A stretch of 64,000 bases of DNA from Mangrovimicrobium sediminis (lineage in GTDB: Bacteria; Pseudomonadota; Gammaproteobacteria; Pseudomonadales; Halieaceae), in NCBI RefSeq assembly GCF_004745945.1, contig NZ_SRLE01000002.1, forward strand, positions 243,592-307,591. Direction: 5' to 3'. The translations under genes were made by a program, and so were the position numbers. Shown here in pieces: positions 8,112 to 18,004 of the stretch. The first letter of the stretch is position 1, and each line of letters opens with the position of its first letter. The notes below the pieces were generated by a model that had not been told where the DNA came from, did not search any database, and worked only from the letters and a program-made list of their open reading frames with translations.

Positions 8112-8942
8112 ATGCTGGATAAAGAGCTAGCCCAGGCCACCAAGCTGGCTGCCGAGGCCAATAAGAAAGTGGAACAGCTTCGCAAGAAGTTGGTAGCGGA
8201 GACCGAGAAAGCTCATGCACGCGCAAGGCGTGAACTTGAAACGGCGCGCAAGCGACACAAGGGCGCCAGTGAAAGACTGAAGAAAGCGCGTGCATCCCTG
8301 AAGTCCAGGGCGACACCGAAAAACCAGCGCAGGGTAGATGCGCTGGTCAAGCAAGTGCAGGAATTGGCGGAGGCCGTTGCGCAGATTGCAATGGCGGCCT
8401 ACGAGGCGGCGCAGAAGTATGGTGCTGTCAAAGCGGACCTGGTGATGGTTGAGCGCAAGGCGCAGGCAGCTGACCAGGCCGCTTCCATGGTAGAAAAGGC
8501 CATGAAACAGGCCTCGGGTAAAAAAACCAAGCTCAAGAAGGAGACGGCGGTGAAGAAAAAAGTTCCGGCTAAGAAGAAGGTGGCAGCGAAGAAGGCGGCG
8601 GTGAAGAAGGCGCCAGCCAAGAAGAAGGTCGCAGCCAAGAAGGCGCCCGCCAAGAAAAAGGCAGCGGTGAAAAAGGCGCCGGCCAAGAAGAAAGCGGCGG
8701 TGAAGAAGGCTCCGGCCAAGAAGAAAGCCGCCGCCAAGAAGAAGGCACCGGCCAAGAAAAAAGCCGTAGCCAAAAAGAAGGCGCCGGCCAAGAAAAAGGC
8801 GGTAGCCAAGAAGAAGGCGCCAGCCAAGAAAAAGGCCGTAGCCAAGAAGGCGCCCGCCAAGAAAAAGGCGGTCGCGAAAAAAGCCGTAGCCAAGAAAAAG
8901 GCGCCGGCCAGGAAAAAGGCGGCGCCTAAAAAAGCCTCTTGA
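8112..8942 (+). CDS. AlgP-like histone H1-like Lys/Ala/Pro-repeat protein
   Basis: 276 residues. Residues 1-140 are predicted long charged helices (KKVEQLRKKLVAETEKAHAR), probably coiled coil. Residues about 141-276 are almost entirely K, A, P and V, with nine PAKKK units and one PARKK, resembling the C-terminal tail of eukaryotic histone H1 and of Pseudomonas AlgP. It probably binds DNA without sequence specificity and may compact the nucleoid or act as a regulator. The repeated DNA is prone to copy-number change by slippage. Preceded by GGAGCGAGTGAG and followed by a strong hairpin. Confidence 0.85.
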   Translation: MLDKELAQATKLAAEANKKVEQLRKKLVAETEKAHARARRELETARKRHKGASERLKKARASLKSRATPKNQRRVDALVKQVQELAEAVAQIAMAAYEAAQKYGAVKADLVMVERKAQAADQAASMVEKAMKQASGKKTKLKKETAVKKKVPAKKKVAAKKAAVKKAPAKKKVAAKKAPAKKKAAVKKAPAKKKAAVKKAPAKKKAAAKKKAPAKKKAVAKKKAPAKKKAVAKKKAPAKKKAVAKKAPAKKKAVAKKAVAKKKAPARKKAAPKKAS

Positions 8943-8950
8943 GTGAGGGG

Positions 8951-8973
8951 CCGCCGCCCCTCGCGGGCGGCGG
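8951..8973. terminator. Strong GC hairpin between convergent genes
   Basis: CCGCCGCCC (8951-8959) and GGGCGGCGG (8965-8973) form a perfect 9-bp stem with a 5-base loop. It lies between the histone-like gene stop at 8942 and the mltF stop at 8978. A T-run is lacking, but the stem is very stable. It may serve both strands. Confidence 0.55.
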
Positions 8974-8977
8974 TCGT

Positions 8978-10543
8978 CTAATCCGTCGTGCCGATTCCGG
9001 CCCGTTCGCGGGCCTCAGCACGTCTCGCCTGCTGTTTTAGCGAAAAGCGGTACGCCAAGTAGTATTTGAAGATGTTGGCGACGTACTGCACTGTCTCCCG
9101 CCCGATTTCCTTCGCGGCGACCAGTTCCACGTTATCGAACCACACGTTGGGGTCATAACCGAGTTCCCGCGCCCGTGCGCGCAGGCCCGCGACGCGCGCC
9201 GGGCCCGCATTGTAGGCGGCCAGCGCCAGCAGGGTGCCGTTCAGCCGGTCTATGTCCTCGCCGGAGAAATAGCGCCCGCGCAGGAAGGCCACGTACTTGA
9301 TGCCGGCGTGGATGTTCGGCTCCGCCTCGTGGATGTCGTCGATACCCACGTTTTTATCGCTGGCCGTACTGGGCAGCAGCTGCATGATGCCGACAGCGCC
9401 CGCGTGGCTGCGCACCGACTGGTCGAGGCGCGATTCCTGGTAACCCTGGGCCGCTGCCAGCAGGTAGTCGACCTCGTACTGCTCGCCGTATTTTTCGAAC
9501 AGGTGCTGCAGCTCGATGAAGCGCGCATAGTCCTGCTGGTCCAGGGCGTGCGCGGCGAAGTCAAAGTCGCGGACATAGCGGTTGCGCAGGACGTTGCCGA
9601 TCAGCGTGCCCTCGCGGTTCTCGCGCAGGAAGTCATTGATCGCGCTCGCCAGTTGCGGGCTGTTCTTGCGCATTGCCCAACCCTGTCGACCGCTTTCGCG
9701 CAACACCAGGTCGGGACGCGGTGTCACTTCACTGAACACGTCCTTCCACTGGATCAGCTTGTAGTCGTCCACCACGATCCAGGGCAGCAGGCCTGTATTG
9801 ACCATCTCGATCAGGTCGTCGTCCTCGAGATACCCGGATACCAGTTCAATCTCCACCGGGTCCAGCCCGCGCTCGGCAAAATCGGCGTTGAGCGCCTCGA
9901 GGCTTTCGCGATAGCTGCTTTGCTCGCGCACATAGACGGTCTCGCCCGCGAGGTCGTCGATGGTCTCCAGCGACGGGGCGGCGGGACCGGTGACTAGGAT
10001 CTCCGCTACCGGTTTGGAGATCGGGATACTGAAGTCGACATCTTCCCTGCGTTCCTCGGTGATGGTCAGTCCGGCGACGACGAGGTCGCCGTAGCCCGCC
10101 AGCAGGGCGGGGACCAGCTGGCTGCGCGCCAGCGGCACGACGGCGACGTGAAAGCGCACGGTGCCCAGCTTGTAGCGTTTGTTGAGGTAGGCCTCCAGCC
10201 GGGTTGCCATTTCCCGGGTGAGGCCTTTCTCCTCGCCGTTGGACGCCAGGTAGTAGCGCCCCGGCGAGTAGACCGTCAGCAGGCGCAGCACCCGCCGCTC
10301 CACCATCTCGTCCAGGTCGCCCGTCCACGGGTCGCGCAGGCCGCGCAGGTCGGCGACGCTCTTCTCCCCGGCGACCGGCGCCAGGCTGGGGTGGTCGGCT
10401 ACAACCGGCTGTGCATCGCTCGCCCGTGAAGTGCTCGATTGGTTGGCGGGCGGTGCGGTGGTTTCGCGGGCGTCCCCGCAGGCGACGAGTGGGGACAGGA
10501 CCAGGAGGCTGGCCAGTAGCAGGGCGAAGCGACGGGGAGGCAT
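8978..10543 (-). CDS. mltF: Membrane-bound lytic murein transglycosylase F
   Basis: 521 residues. Lipoprotein signal peptide with lipobox LVAC near residue 22. Residues about 85-310 form a solute-binding-protein-3-like domain (VAVVPLARSQLVPALLAGYGDLVVAGLT), the regulatory module of MltF. Residues about 330-495 form the SLT/lysozyme-like catalytic domain, with Glu in GYQESRLDQ and the signature GAVGIMQLLPSTA and AAYNAGPARV. It cleaves glycan strands of peptidoglycan to 1,6-anhydro products from the outer membrane. AAGGA lies 7 bases before the start. A 7-bp tandem repeat lies just upstream of that ribosome site. Confidence 0.92.
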   Translation of the reverse strand: MPPRRFALLLASLLVLSPLVACGDARETTAPPANQSSTSRASDAQPVVADHPSLAPVAGEKSVADLRGLRDPWTGDLDEMVERRVLRLLTVYSPGRYYLASNGEEKGLTREMATRLEAYLNKRYKLGTVRFHVAVVPLARSQLVPALLAGYGDLVVAGLTITEERREDVDFSIPISKPVAEILVTGPAAPSLETIDDLAGETVYVREQSSYRESLEALNADFAERGLDPVEIELVSGYLEDDDLIEMVNTGLLPWIVVDDYKLIQWKDVFSEVTPRPDLVLRESGRQGWAMRKNSPQLASAINDFLRENREGTLIGNVLRNRYVRDFDFAAHALDQQDYARFIELQHLFEKYGEQYEVDYLLAAAQGYQESRLDQSVRSHAGAVGIMQLLPSTASDKNVGIDDIHEAEPNIHAGIKYVAFLRGRYFSGEDIDRLNGTLLALAAYNAGPARVAGLRARARELGYDPNVWFDNVELVAAKEIGRETVQYVANIFKYYLAYRFSLKQQARRAEARERAGIGTTD

Positions 10544-10556
10544 GGTGTGTCCTTAT

Positions 10557-10609
10557 TCTGTGTTCTGTGTTCTGTGTTCTGTGTTCTGTGTTCTGTGTTC
10601 TGTGTTCTC
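10557..10609. repeat. 7-bp tandem repeat (TGTTCTG)n upstream of mltF
   Basis: Six perfect TGTTCTG units (10561-10602), with an incomplete unit before and an imperfect one after (TGTTCTC). The repeat lies in the 117-base spacer between qor and mltF, 14 bases upstream of the mltF start codon, so within its leader or promoter. Such heptamers expand and contract by slipped-strand mispairing. Confidence 0.9.
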
Positions 10610-10660
10610 TGGTTGAAGCGGCTCGCGACGGGCCGGCGATTGCCCGGCGACCGCCGCGTA

Positions 10661-11641
10661 CTACATGCGCAGGAGTATTTTGCCAGTGTGTTCGCCGGAC
10701 TGCATGTGGGCATGGGCCTCGGCCACCGCCTCCAGCGGGAAGACGCGATCGATGAGCGGGCGAATCGCGCCGCTGTCCAGGTGCGGGTAAAGGTGGGTGC
10801 GAATCTCGCCCGCCATGACGCGCTTCTGCTCGAAGCTCTGCGCGCGCAGGGTCGAGCCGGTCATGGTCAGGCGCTTGAACAGCAGCGGTGCGAAGTTCAC
10901 CTCGGCCTTGAAACCGCGGATGAACGAGATGTACACGATGCGCGCCTCGGCCGCTGCCAGGTTGAAGTTCTTCTGGATGAAGTCCCCGCCGACCATATCG
11001 AAGATCACCTCGATACGCTCGCGCAGGCCCAGTTCGGTGAGCACCTGCTCGAAGTCCTCGCTGCGGTAGTTGATCGCGCGGGTCGCGCCCAGGGCCTGCA
11101 GGGCCGCGCATTTGGCGTCGGTGCCGGCGGTGGTGTAGACCTGCGCGCCGAGCGCGTGTGCGGCCTGGATGGCGATGGTGCCGATGCCGCTGGCACCGCC
11201 GTGCACCAGGGCGCGCTCGCCGGCGCGCAGCCCGGCGCGCTGGAACAGGTTGTGCCACACGGTGAACAGCGCTTCGGGCAGGGCCGCAGCGTCCTCCACG
11301 GACATACCTCGCGGCACTGGCAGGCACTGGCTGGCGGGCGCCAGTGCGTGGTCGGCGTAGCCGCCACCATGGGTCAGGGCGCACACCGGGTCGCCCGGCG
11401 CCCAGTCGCTCACGCCCTCACCAACGGCGCTGACATGCCCGGACACCTCGAGCCCCATGATGGGCGAGGCGTCCTCGGGTGGGGGGTAGCGCCCGGCGCG
11501 CTGCAGCAGGTCGCCGCGGTTGATGCCGGCGGCGGTGACCGCGATCAGCAGCTCGCCGGGAGCGGGGCTGGGGATAGCGTCCCGCTCTATGCGCAGGCTC
11601 TGGTCTTCGGGGTCGATGGCGACGTGGCGTCGCACACTCAC
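10661..11641 (-). CDS. NAD(P)H:quinone oxidoreductase, zeta-crystallin/PIG3 type
   Basis: 326 residues from GTG 11641, which overlaps the ilvE stop (GTGA). This is preferred over a longer start inside ilvE, and the resulting length fits the family. Medium-chain dehydrogenase fold without catalytic zinc ligands. N-terminal GroES-like domain (GINRGDLLQRAGRYPPP, MGLEVSGHV) and an NADPH-binding Rossmann domain (ALVHGGASGIGTIAIQAA). Predicted to reduce quinones or enones with NADPH in the cytoplasm. Coupled downstream of ilvE. Confidence 0.87.
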   Translation of the reverse strand: MSVRRHVAIDPEDQSLRIERDAIPSPAPGELLIAVTAAGINRGDLLQRAGRYPPPEDASPIMGLEVSGHVSAVGEGVSDWAPGDPVCALTHGGGYADHALAPASQCLPVPRGMSVEDAAALPEALFTVWHNLFQRAGLRAGERALVHGGASGIGTIAIQAAHALGAQVYTTAGTDAKCAALQALGATRAINYRSEDFEQVLTELGLRERIEVIFDMVGGDFIQKNFNLAAAEARIVYISFIRGFKAEVNFAPLLFKRLTMTGSTLRAQSFEQKRVMAGEIRTHLYPHLDSGAIRPLIDRVFPLEAVAEAHAHMQSGEHTGKILLRM

Positions 11642-12636
11642 GCCTGGTGCAGCGGTACGCGCCAGCCGTACGGGTCGTCCGCGGTGCCGCTCTGGATGGC
11701 GCACAGCTGCTCGCGCAGCCGGGTGGACCAGGGGCCCATCTCGCCGGTGCCGACCCTGACGGTCTCGCCGTTGTAGACCAGTTCGCCCACCGGTGTGAGT
11801 ACCGCGGCGGTGCCGGTCAGCGCGGCCTCGGCGCGCGGGGCCAGTTCCAGCAGTTCGGCGACGGTGAAATTGCGCTCCACCACGGTGAGGCCGGCGTCGC
11901 GGGCCAGGGTGAGGATGCAGTCGCGGGTCACGCCGGGCAGGATCGAGCCGTCCAGCGGCTTGGTCAGCAGGTGGCTGTCCTCGATCACCACGAAGTTCGC
12001 CGCGCCGGTCTCCTGCACGTCGCCGCCGGGGGCGAACAGTACCTGGTCGGCGCCCAGTTCCTCTTTGGCGCGCACTACCTCGCGCAGGGCTGCGGCGTAG
12101 TTGCCGCCGGTTTTTACCTCGCCGAAGCTCGGCGTGGAGCGCTGGGCCTTGTCGTCCACTTTGACTCGCAGCGGCTTGAGACCACCGGCAAAGTAATCGC
12201 CAACCGGTGAGGGCAGCACGTAGAACACGGCGCTGTCCGCGGGACGGGCCGCGGCGCCGATATCAGCGCTGGTGCCGAACAGGGTGGGGCGCAGGTAGAG
12301 TGCGCCCGGGTAGGCCGGAATCTCGCCGCTGGCAGCGGCGACCGCCATGTGCAGGGCGCGCAGCAGTTCTTCCTCGCTGGGAATGGGCAGCAGCAGGCGC
12401 TCGGCGCTGCGCTGCATGCGCGCCACGTGGCGGTCGGGACGGAACAGGTGAATGTCCCCGGCGGCGGTGCGGTAGGCCTTGAGGCCCTCGAAGCACTCGC
12501 TGGCGTAATGCAGCACGTGTGTGGCCGGGTGCAAGGCGAAGGGTTGTACCGGTTCCAGCTTGAGCGAGGACCACTGGCCTGCGCTGTACGAACTGGTGAC
12601 CATCTGCGAAGTAAAATTGGTGCCGAACGCCGCCAT
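11638..12636 (-). CDS. ilvE: Branched-chain amino-acid aminotransferase
   Basis: PLP-dependent fold-type IV aminotransferase for Leu, Ile and Val. 332 residues from ATG 12636 (MAAFGTNFTSQM). That N terminus matches the BCAT2-like subfamily, so the longer reading frame to 12717 is rejected. Visible motifs are LHYASECFEGLKAYR, EVKTGGNYAAALR (PLP-binding Lys) and GDVQETGAANFVVIED. It ends by overlapping the quinone reductase start. Confidence 0.93.
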   Translation of the reverse strand: MAAFGTNFTSQMVTSSYSAGQWSSLKLEPVQPFALHPATHVLHYASECFEGLKAYRTAAGDIHLFRPDRHVARMQRSAERLLLPIPSEEELLRALHMAVAAASGEIPAYPGALYLRPTLFGTSADIGAAARPADSAVFYVLPSPVGDYFAGGLKPLRVKVDDKAQRSTPSFGEVKTGGNYAAALREVVRAKEELGADQVLFAPGGDVQETGAANFVVIEDSHLLTKPLDGSILPGVTRDCILTLARDAGLTVVERNFTVAELLELAPRAEAALTGTAAVLTPVGELVYNGETVRVGTGEMGPWSTRLREQLCAIQSGTADDPYGWRVPLHQA

Positions 12637-12742
12637 TATTCTGTGACTCGATCTTATGCTGGACTGAAAACAGCCAATAATACCCCGAGATCCCGCCGAA
12701 GGGGGGACCGGTCGCACCAGAAATTATGGAATTTTTCACGCC

Positions 12743-12823
12743 GCCGTCGCCGGCGACGGCTTTCAGTGATGGCTTTCAGTGACGGCTACCGGTGACAGCT
12801 TTCAGTGATGACTACCGGTCACA
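12743..12823. repeat. 18-bp palindrome followed by five 13-bp tandem repeats
   Basis: GCCGTCGCCGGCGACGGC (12743-12760) is a perfect palindrome. It runs into five head-to-tail 13-bp units at 12759-12771, 12772-12784, 12785-12797, 12798-12810 and 12811-12823. The units vary around GCTTTCAGTGATG, with an alternative GCTACCGGTGACA form. They occupy the divergent spacer between ilvE and the epimerase-like gene. Role unknown: cooperative operator array or non-coding repeat. Confidence 0.75.
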
Positions 12824-12911
12824 AGAATCAACCGCAACTATTCTGCTTTCACTGCTGGCTATTCGTTTCGCGCGTGGCATGCTGGGGTCAGGGTAACGAG
12901 CAGGAGCAAGG

Positions 12912-13766
12912 GTGGACGTCAGGTTTGGCATGGATATGCGGCTGTGGGGCGACAGCGCGGGAGTGGCCCAGCTCCCGGTACTGGAGACCCTGGCCGGGCT
13001 GGGCTACCAGGGCGTGGAGATCCCGGTCGGCGGCCAGGGCGAATCCGCCCTGAAGCTGTTGCGCGTCGCGCTGGACGACCTCGACCTCGCGGTCAATGCC
13101 AGTGCCTGCCTGCCGCCGGAGGCCAACCCCATCGCCGCCGATGCCCGCGTCCGCAGGCGCGCACTCGATACCCTCAAGACGCGCCTGGACGAGGCGGCCC
13201 TGCTCGGCGCGAAACTGCTGGTCGGCGGCTTCTTCCAGGCCCGTGGCTGCTTTTCCGGCCAACCCGCCACCGACCGCGAATGGGAGTGGAGCCGGCACTG
13301 CCTGGGCGCCGCGGCTGACCACGCCGCAAGCCTGGGCATCACCCTCGCGCTGGAGTTCCAGAGCCGCTACGACGCCTACCTGATTAACACCGCCGCGGCC
13401 GCCGCGCGCATGTGTCGGGATGTCGGCCGCGACAACCTCGGCGTCACCTACAACACCTTCCACGCGCACCTCGAGGAACTGAACCCGGCCCAGGCCCTGC
13501 CCAGCGCCGGCGACCGCCTGCTGCACGTGCGCGTGTCGGAGAGCAACCGCGGCACCCTCGGCCGCGGCCAGGTGCAGTGGCAGGAGACCTTCGCGACGCT
13601 GGAGTTTCTCGATTACTCGGGGTGGATCGTGGTGCAGGCGCTGGGCACCGGGCAGGCACCGCCGCACCCGGACAATATCTGGCGCGATGGTTTCGAGAGC
13701 CGCGAGGCCCTGTGCGAGGGCGCCATCGTCATGCTGCAGGAACTGGTGCGCCGGCAGCGGCCCTGA
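12912..13766 (+). CDS. Xylose-isomerase-like TIM-barrel (sugar epimerase family) protein with altered metal site
   Basis: 284 residues from GTG 12912, with AGGAG at normal spacing. The ATG at 12930 has no ribosome site. The fold is that of sugar-phosphate isomerases/epimerases related to D-tagatose 3-epimerase. The remembered Pseudomonas cichorii enzyme aligns in register with an offset of 4. Metal ligand E152 is kept (E148, LALEFQSRY). D185 becomes N181 (YNTFHAHLEE), H211 becomes R207 (LLHVRVSESNR) and E246 becomes Q242 (IVVQAL). Substrate-site His184 and Arg213 remain. Probably not a standard metal-dependent epimerase. Convergent with edd, 7 bases apart. Confidence 0.75.
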   Translation: MDVRFGMDMRLWGDSAGVAQLPVLETLAGLGYQGVEIPVGGQGESALKLLRVALDDLDLAVNASACLPPEANPIAADARVRRRALDTLKTRLDEAALLGAKLLVGGFFQARGCFSGQPATDREWEWSRHCLGAAADHAASLGITLALEFQSRYDAYLINTAAAAARMCRDVGRDNLGVTYNTFHAHLEELNPAQALPSAGDRLLHVRVSESNRGTLGRGQVQWQETFATLEFLDYSGWIVVQALGTGQAPPHPDNIWRDGFESREALCEGAIVMLQELVRRQRP

Positions 13767-13773
13767 CGCGGCG

Positions 13774-15596
<1,823 letters not shown>

Positions 15597-15597
<1 letters not shown>

Positions 15598-16280
15598 CAG
15601 GGGGCCCACCAGATGGTTGCAGGGTTGGCGGTCTGCGCGGTCACGGCGGCGATCGGGTAGCGCTTGTCCACCGCCTCGTCGAGCACCGCGCGTTTGTCCG
15701 CGCCGGTGATGTGCACGATGATTTCGCGGCTTTGCAGCACCACCGGCAGGGTCAGCGTGATGCGCTCGTGAGGTGCGGTGACCGGATCACAGCGCCCCAG
15801 CACGTCCTTGCCGGCGGGGTCGAGCAGCTGCGCGAGATTGCCCGCCTGCGGGAACCAGGACGCGGTGTGTCCGTCGCCGCCCATGCCCAGCACTACGCAG
15901 GTGATCGGTCGCGGCAGCGGGGCGAGTCGCGCGGTGGCCTCGGCCAGGCCGTCGCTCACTTGTGCGTGCGTCGTCTTCAGGCCGACGAAGCGGGCGCGCG
16001 CCGCGTGTGCGACCAGCAGGTTCTCGCGTACCAGTCGCTCGTTGGAATCGGCGTCGTCCGGCGCCACCCAGCGCTCGTCGACCAGGGTGACCCACACCTG
16101 TTCCCAGGGGATGTCCTGCGCCGCCAACTGGGCGAACATGCCTTTGGGTGTACTGCCGCCGGACACCGCCAGGCTCGCCGCGCCCTGGGCGCGGATCTCC
16201 TGGGCCAGGCGCTGCGCCAGGTGTTCAGCCAGGGCTTTGTCCAGGGCCTCGCGGCTGTCGAACTCGCACCACCTACTCAT
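15597..16280 (-). CDS. pgl: 6-phosphogluconolactonase (DevB type)
   Basis: Hydrolyses 6-phosphogluconolactone to 6-phosphogluconate. 227 residues, normal for the DevB/Pgl family. Motifs: [36 protein letters not shown] and [16 protein letters not shown]. It overlaps edd by one base (TGATG) and follows zwf by 70 bases, consistent with one operon in pathway order. Confidence 0.93.
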
Positions 16281-16350
16281 CGAAGCTGCTCATAACGCTG
16301 CCCTTACCGCCACCCATGCCACTCGTTGCACTGCTCACCACACGCTGCCG

Positions 16351-17805
16351 TCATTCGTGCCACTGGCGCCCGTCCACTGCCACCAGGGCGGTGGCCGCGT
16401 TCGGTCCCATGGTGCCGGCGTTGTAGTTCTTGACCGGCGTGCCGGCCTCTTCCCAGGCGGCGATGATGGTGTCGATCCAGCGCCAGGCGGTCTCCACCTC
16501 GTCGCGGCGCATGAACAGGGTCTGGTCGCCGTGCAGGGCGTCCAGCAGCAGGCGCTCGTAGGCGTCGTAGCTGTCCTCGTCGCGCTCGTCGTCATCGGTC
16601 AGGTGCAGTTCCACCGGCTTGAGCTTGAGTTTGCTGCGCAGCCCGGGCTTCTTGTTCAGGGTGTGCAGGGTGATGCTCTCCTCCGGCTGCAGGTGGATGA
16701 CCAGCTTGTTGGTCAGCTCCTGCGGGTCGTTGGCGAACAGCGAGAAGGGCTGGCGGCGGTACTCGATTACGATCTCCGAGTAGCGCCGGGTCAGGCGTTT
16801 GCCGGTGCGCAGGTAGAAGGGCACGCCGGCCCAGCGCCAGTTGTTGATGTTCACCTTGAGGGCGACGAAGGTCTCGGTGGTGTCGGCGTCGTGGAAGGCG
16901 TCCTCCTCGAGGAAGCCGCGCACCGCCTCGCCGGCCACCGCGCCGGCGGCGTAGCGCCCGCGCACTGTGCACTCGGCGACGTTGTCGGCGCTGATCGGCT
17001 CCAGGCAGCGCAGCACCTTCATCTTTTCATCGCGGATATCGCCGGGCTGCAGGGTGGCCGGCGGTTCCATGGCGACGATGGACAGCACCTGCAGCAGGTG
17101 GTTCTGCACCATGTCGCGCAGCGCGCCGGTGTCGGCGTAGTAGCTGCCGCGGCCGGCCACACCGATCTCCTCGGCCACCGTGATCTGTACGCTCTCGATA
17201 TAGGTGTTGTTCCACATCGGGTGGAACAGCTGGTTGCCGAAGCGCAGGGCGAGCAGGTTCTGCACCGTCTCCTTACCCAGGTAGTGGTCGATACGGAAGG
17301 TGGCCTCCTCGTCGAACACCTGCGCCACCTGCGCGTTGATCGCGTGGCAGGAGGCAAGGTCGTGGCCCAGGGGTTTTTCCAGCACCACGCGGCTGTACTC
17401 GTCGACCACGCCGGCGCCCTGCAATTGCCGGCAGATCTCGCCGTAGAGCGCGGGCAGGGTGGCCAGGTAGTACAGGCGCCCCGGCGCCTCGCCGGTGTCG
17501 AGCAGGCCGGCGAGGTCGCTGTAGTGCTGCGGGTGGTCGGCTTCCACGCGCACGTAATACAGGCGCTCGCGGAAGGCGTCCCAGATACCGTCGTCCCACC
17601 TGCCCTCGGGTAGGAAACGCTGCAGGTTGCCGCGCGCTTCCTCGCGGAAGCTGTCGGTGTCGGTCTCGGCGCGCCCGGTGGCGATAATGCGGTGCAGGCG
17701 CTCGGCGAGCCCGTGGCGGTGCAACTGGAACAGGGCGGGCAGGAGCTTGCGCGTGGAGAGGTCTCCCGTGCCGCCAAATATCACCAGATCGACCATGTCA
17801 CTCAT
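16351..17805 (-). CDS. zwf: Glucose-6-phosphate 1-dehydrogenase
   Basis: Oxidises glucose 6-phosphate with NADP(+), feeding the Entner-Doudoroff and pentose phosphate routes. 484 residues from ATG 17805 (MSDMVDLVIF). The longer start at 17850 adds an Arg/Pro-rich tail with no family counterpart. Coenzyme motif FGGTGDLSTRK at 10-20, EKPLGHDL at 143-150, and the active-site signature RIDHYLGKE at 171-179. First gene of zwf-pgl-edd. No HexR-type palindrome was recognised in the 199-base upstream gap, which holds no gene. Confidence 0.95.
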   Translation of the reverse strand: MSDMVDLVIFGGTGDLSTRKLLPALFQLHRHGLAERLHRIIATGRAETDTDSFREEARGNLQRFLPEGRWDDGIWDAFRERLYYVRVEADHPQHYSDLAGLLDTGEAPGRLYYLATLPALYGEICRQLQGAGVVDEYSRVVLEKPLGHDLASCHAINAQVAQVFDEEATFRIDHYLGKETVQNLLALRFGNQLFHPMWNNTYIESVQITVAEEIGVAGRGSYYADTGALRDMVQNHLLQVLSIVAMEPPATLQPGDIRDEKMKVLRCLEPISADNVAECTVRGRYAAGAVAGEAVRGFLEEDAFHDADTTETFVALKVNINNWRWAGVPFYLRTGKRLTRRYSEIVIEYRRQPFSLFANDPQELTNKLVIHLQPEESITLHTLNKKPGLRSKLKLKPVELHLTDDDERDEDSYDAYERLLLDALHGDQTLFMRRDEVETAWRWIDTIIAAWEEAGTPVKNYNAGTMGPNAATALVAVDGRQWHE

Positions 17806-18004
17806 AGCTGTCAGGCCTCGGACAAACGCAGGCCGGGGAGGTGGTCTCACCGGCGTGCTGGGTACTCAGGTTCGGTCGCGATTGCGGGCGCGGGTGTAGA
17901 GAAGGGCTGTCGGACGCAGCCCGGGCGGCATTCTGGGCGCCGCTCGATGCCATTCATGGTAGCAGGAATGCCGCGGCCTTGTCTGCGCCGGCGCGTGTTT
18001 GCGC

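Noticed and set aside
8399..8893. A Phe/Ala/Leu-rich minus-strand frame opposite the histone-like tail
   Set aside because: Purely the reverse reading of Lys/Ala/Pro repeats; no ribosome site.
10557..10609. Possible CRISPR repeat
   Set aside because: Seven-base units in direct contact with no spacers; a simple tandem repeat.
12759..12823. Possible CRISPR or replication iterons
   Set aside because: Units of 13 bases without spacers, no cas or rep gene, and no AT-rich opening region.
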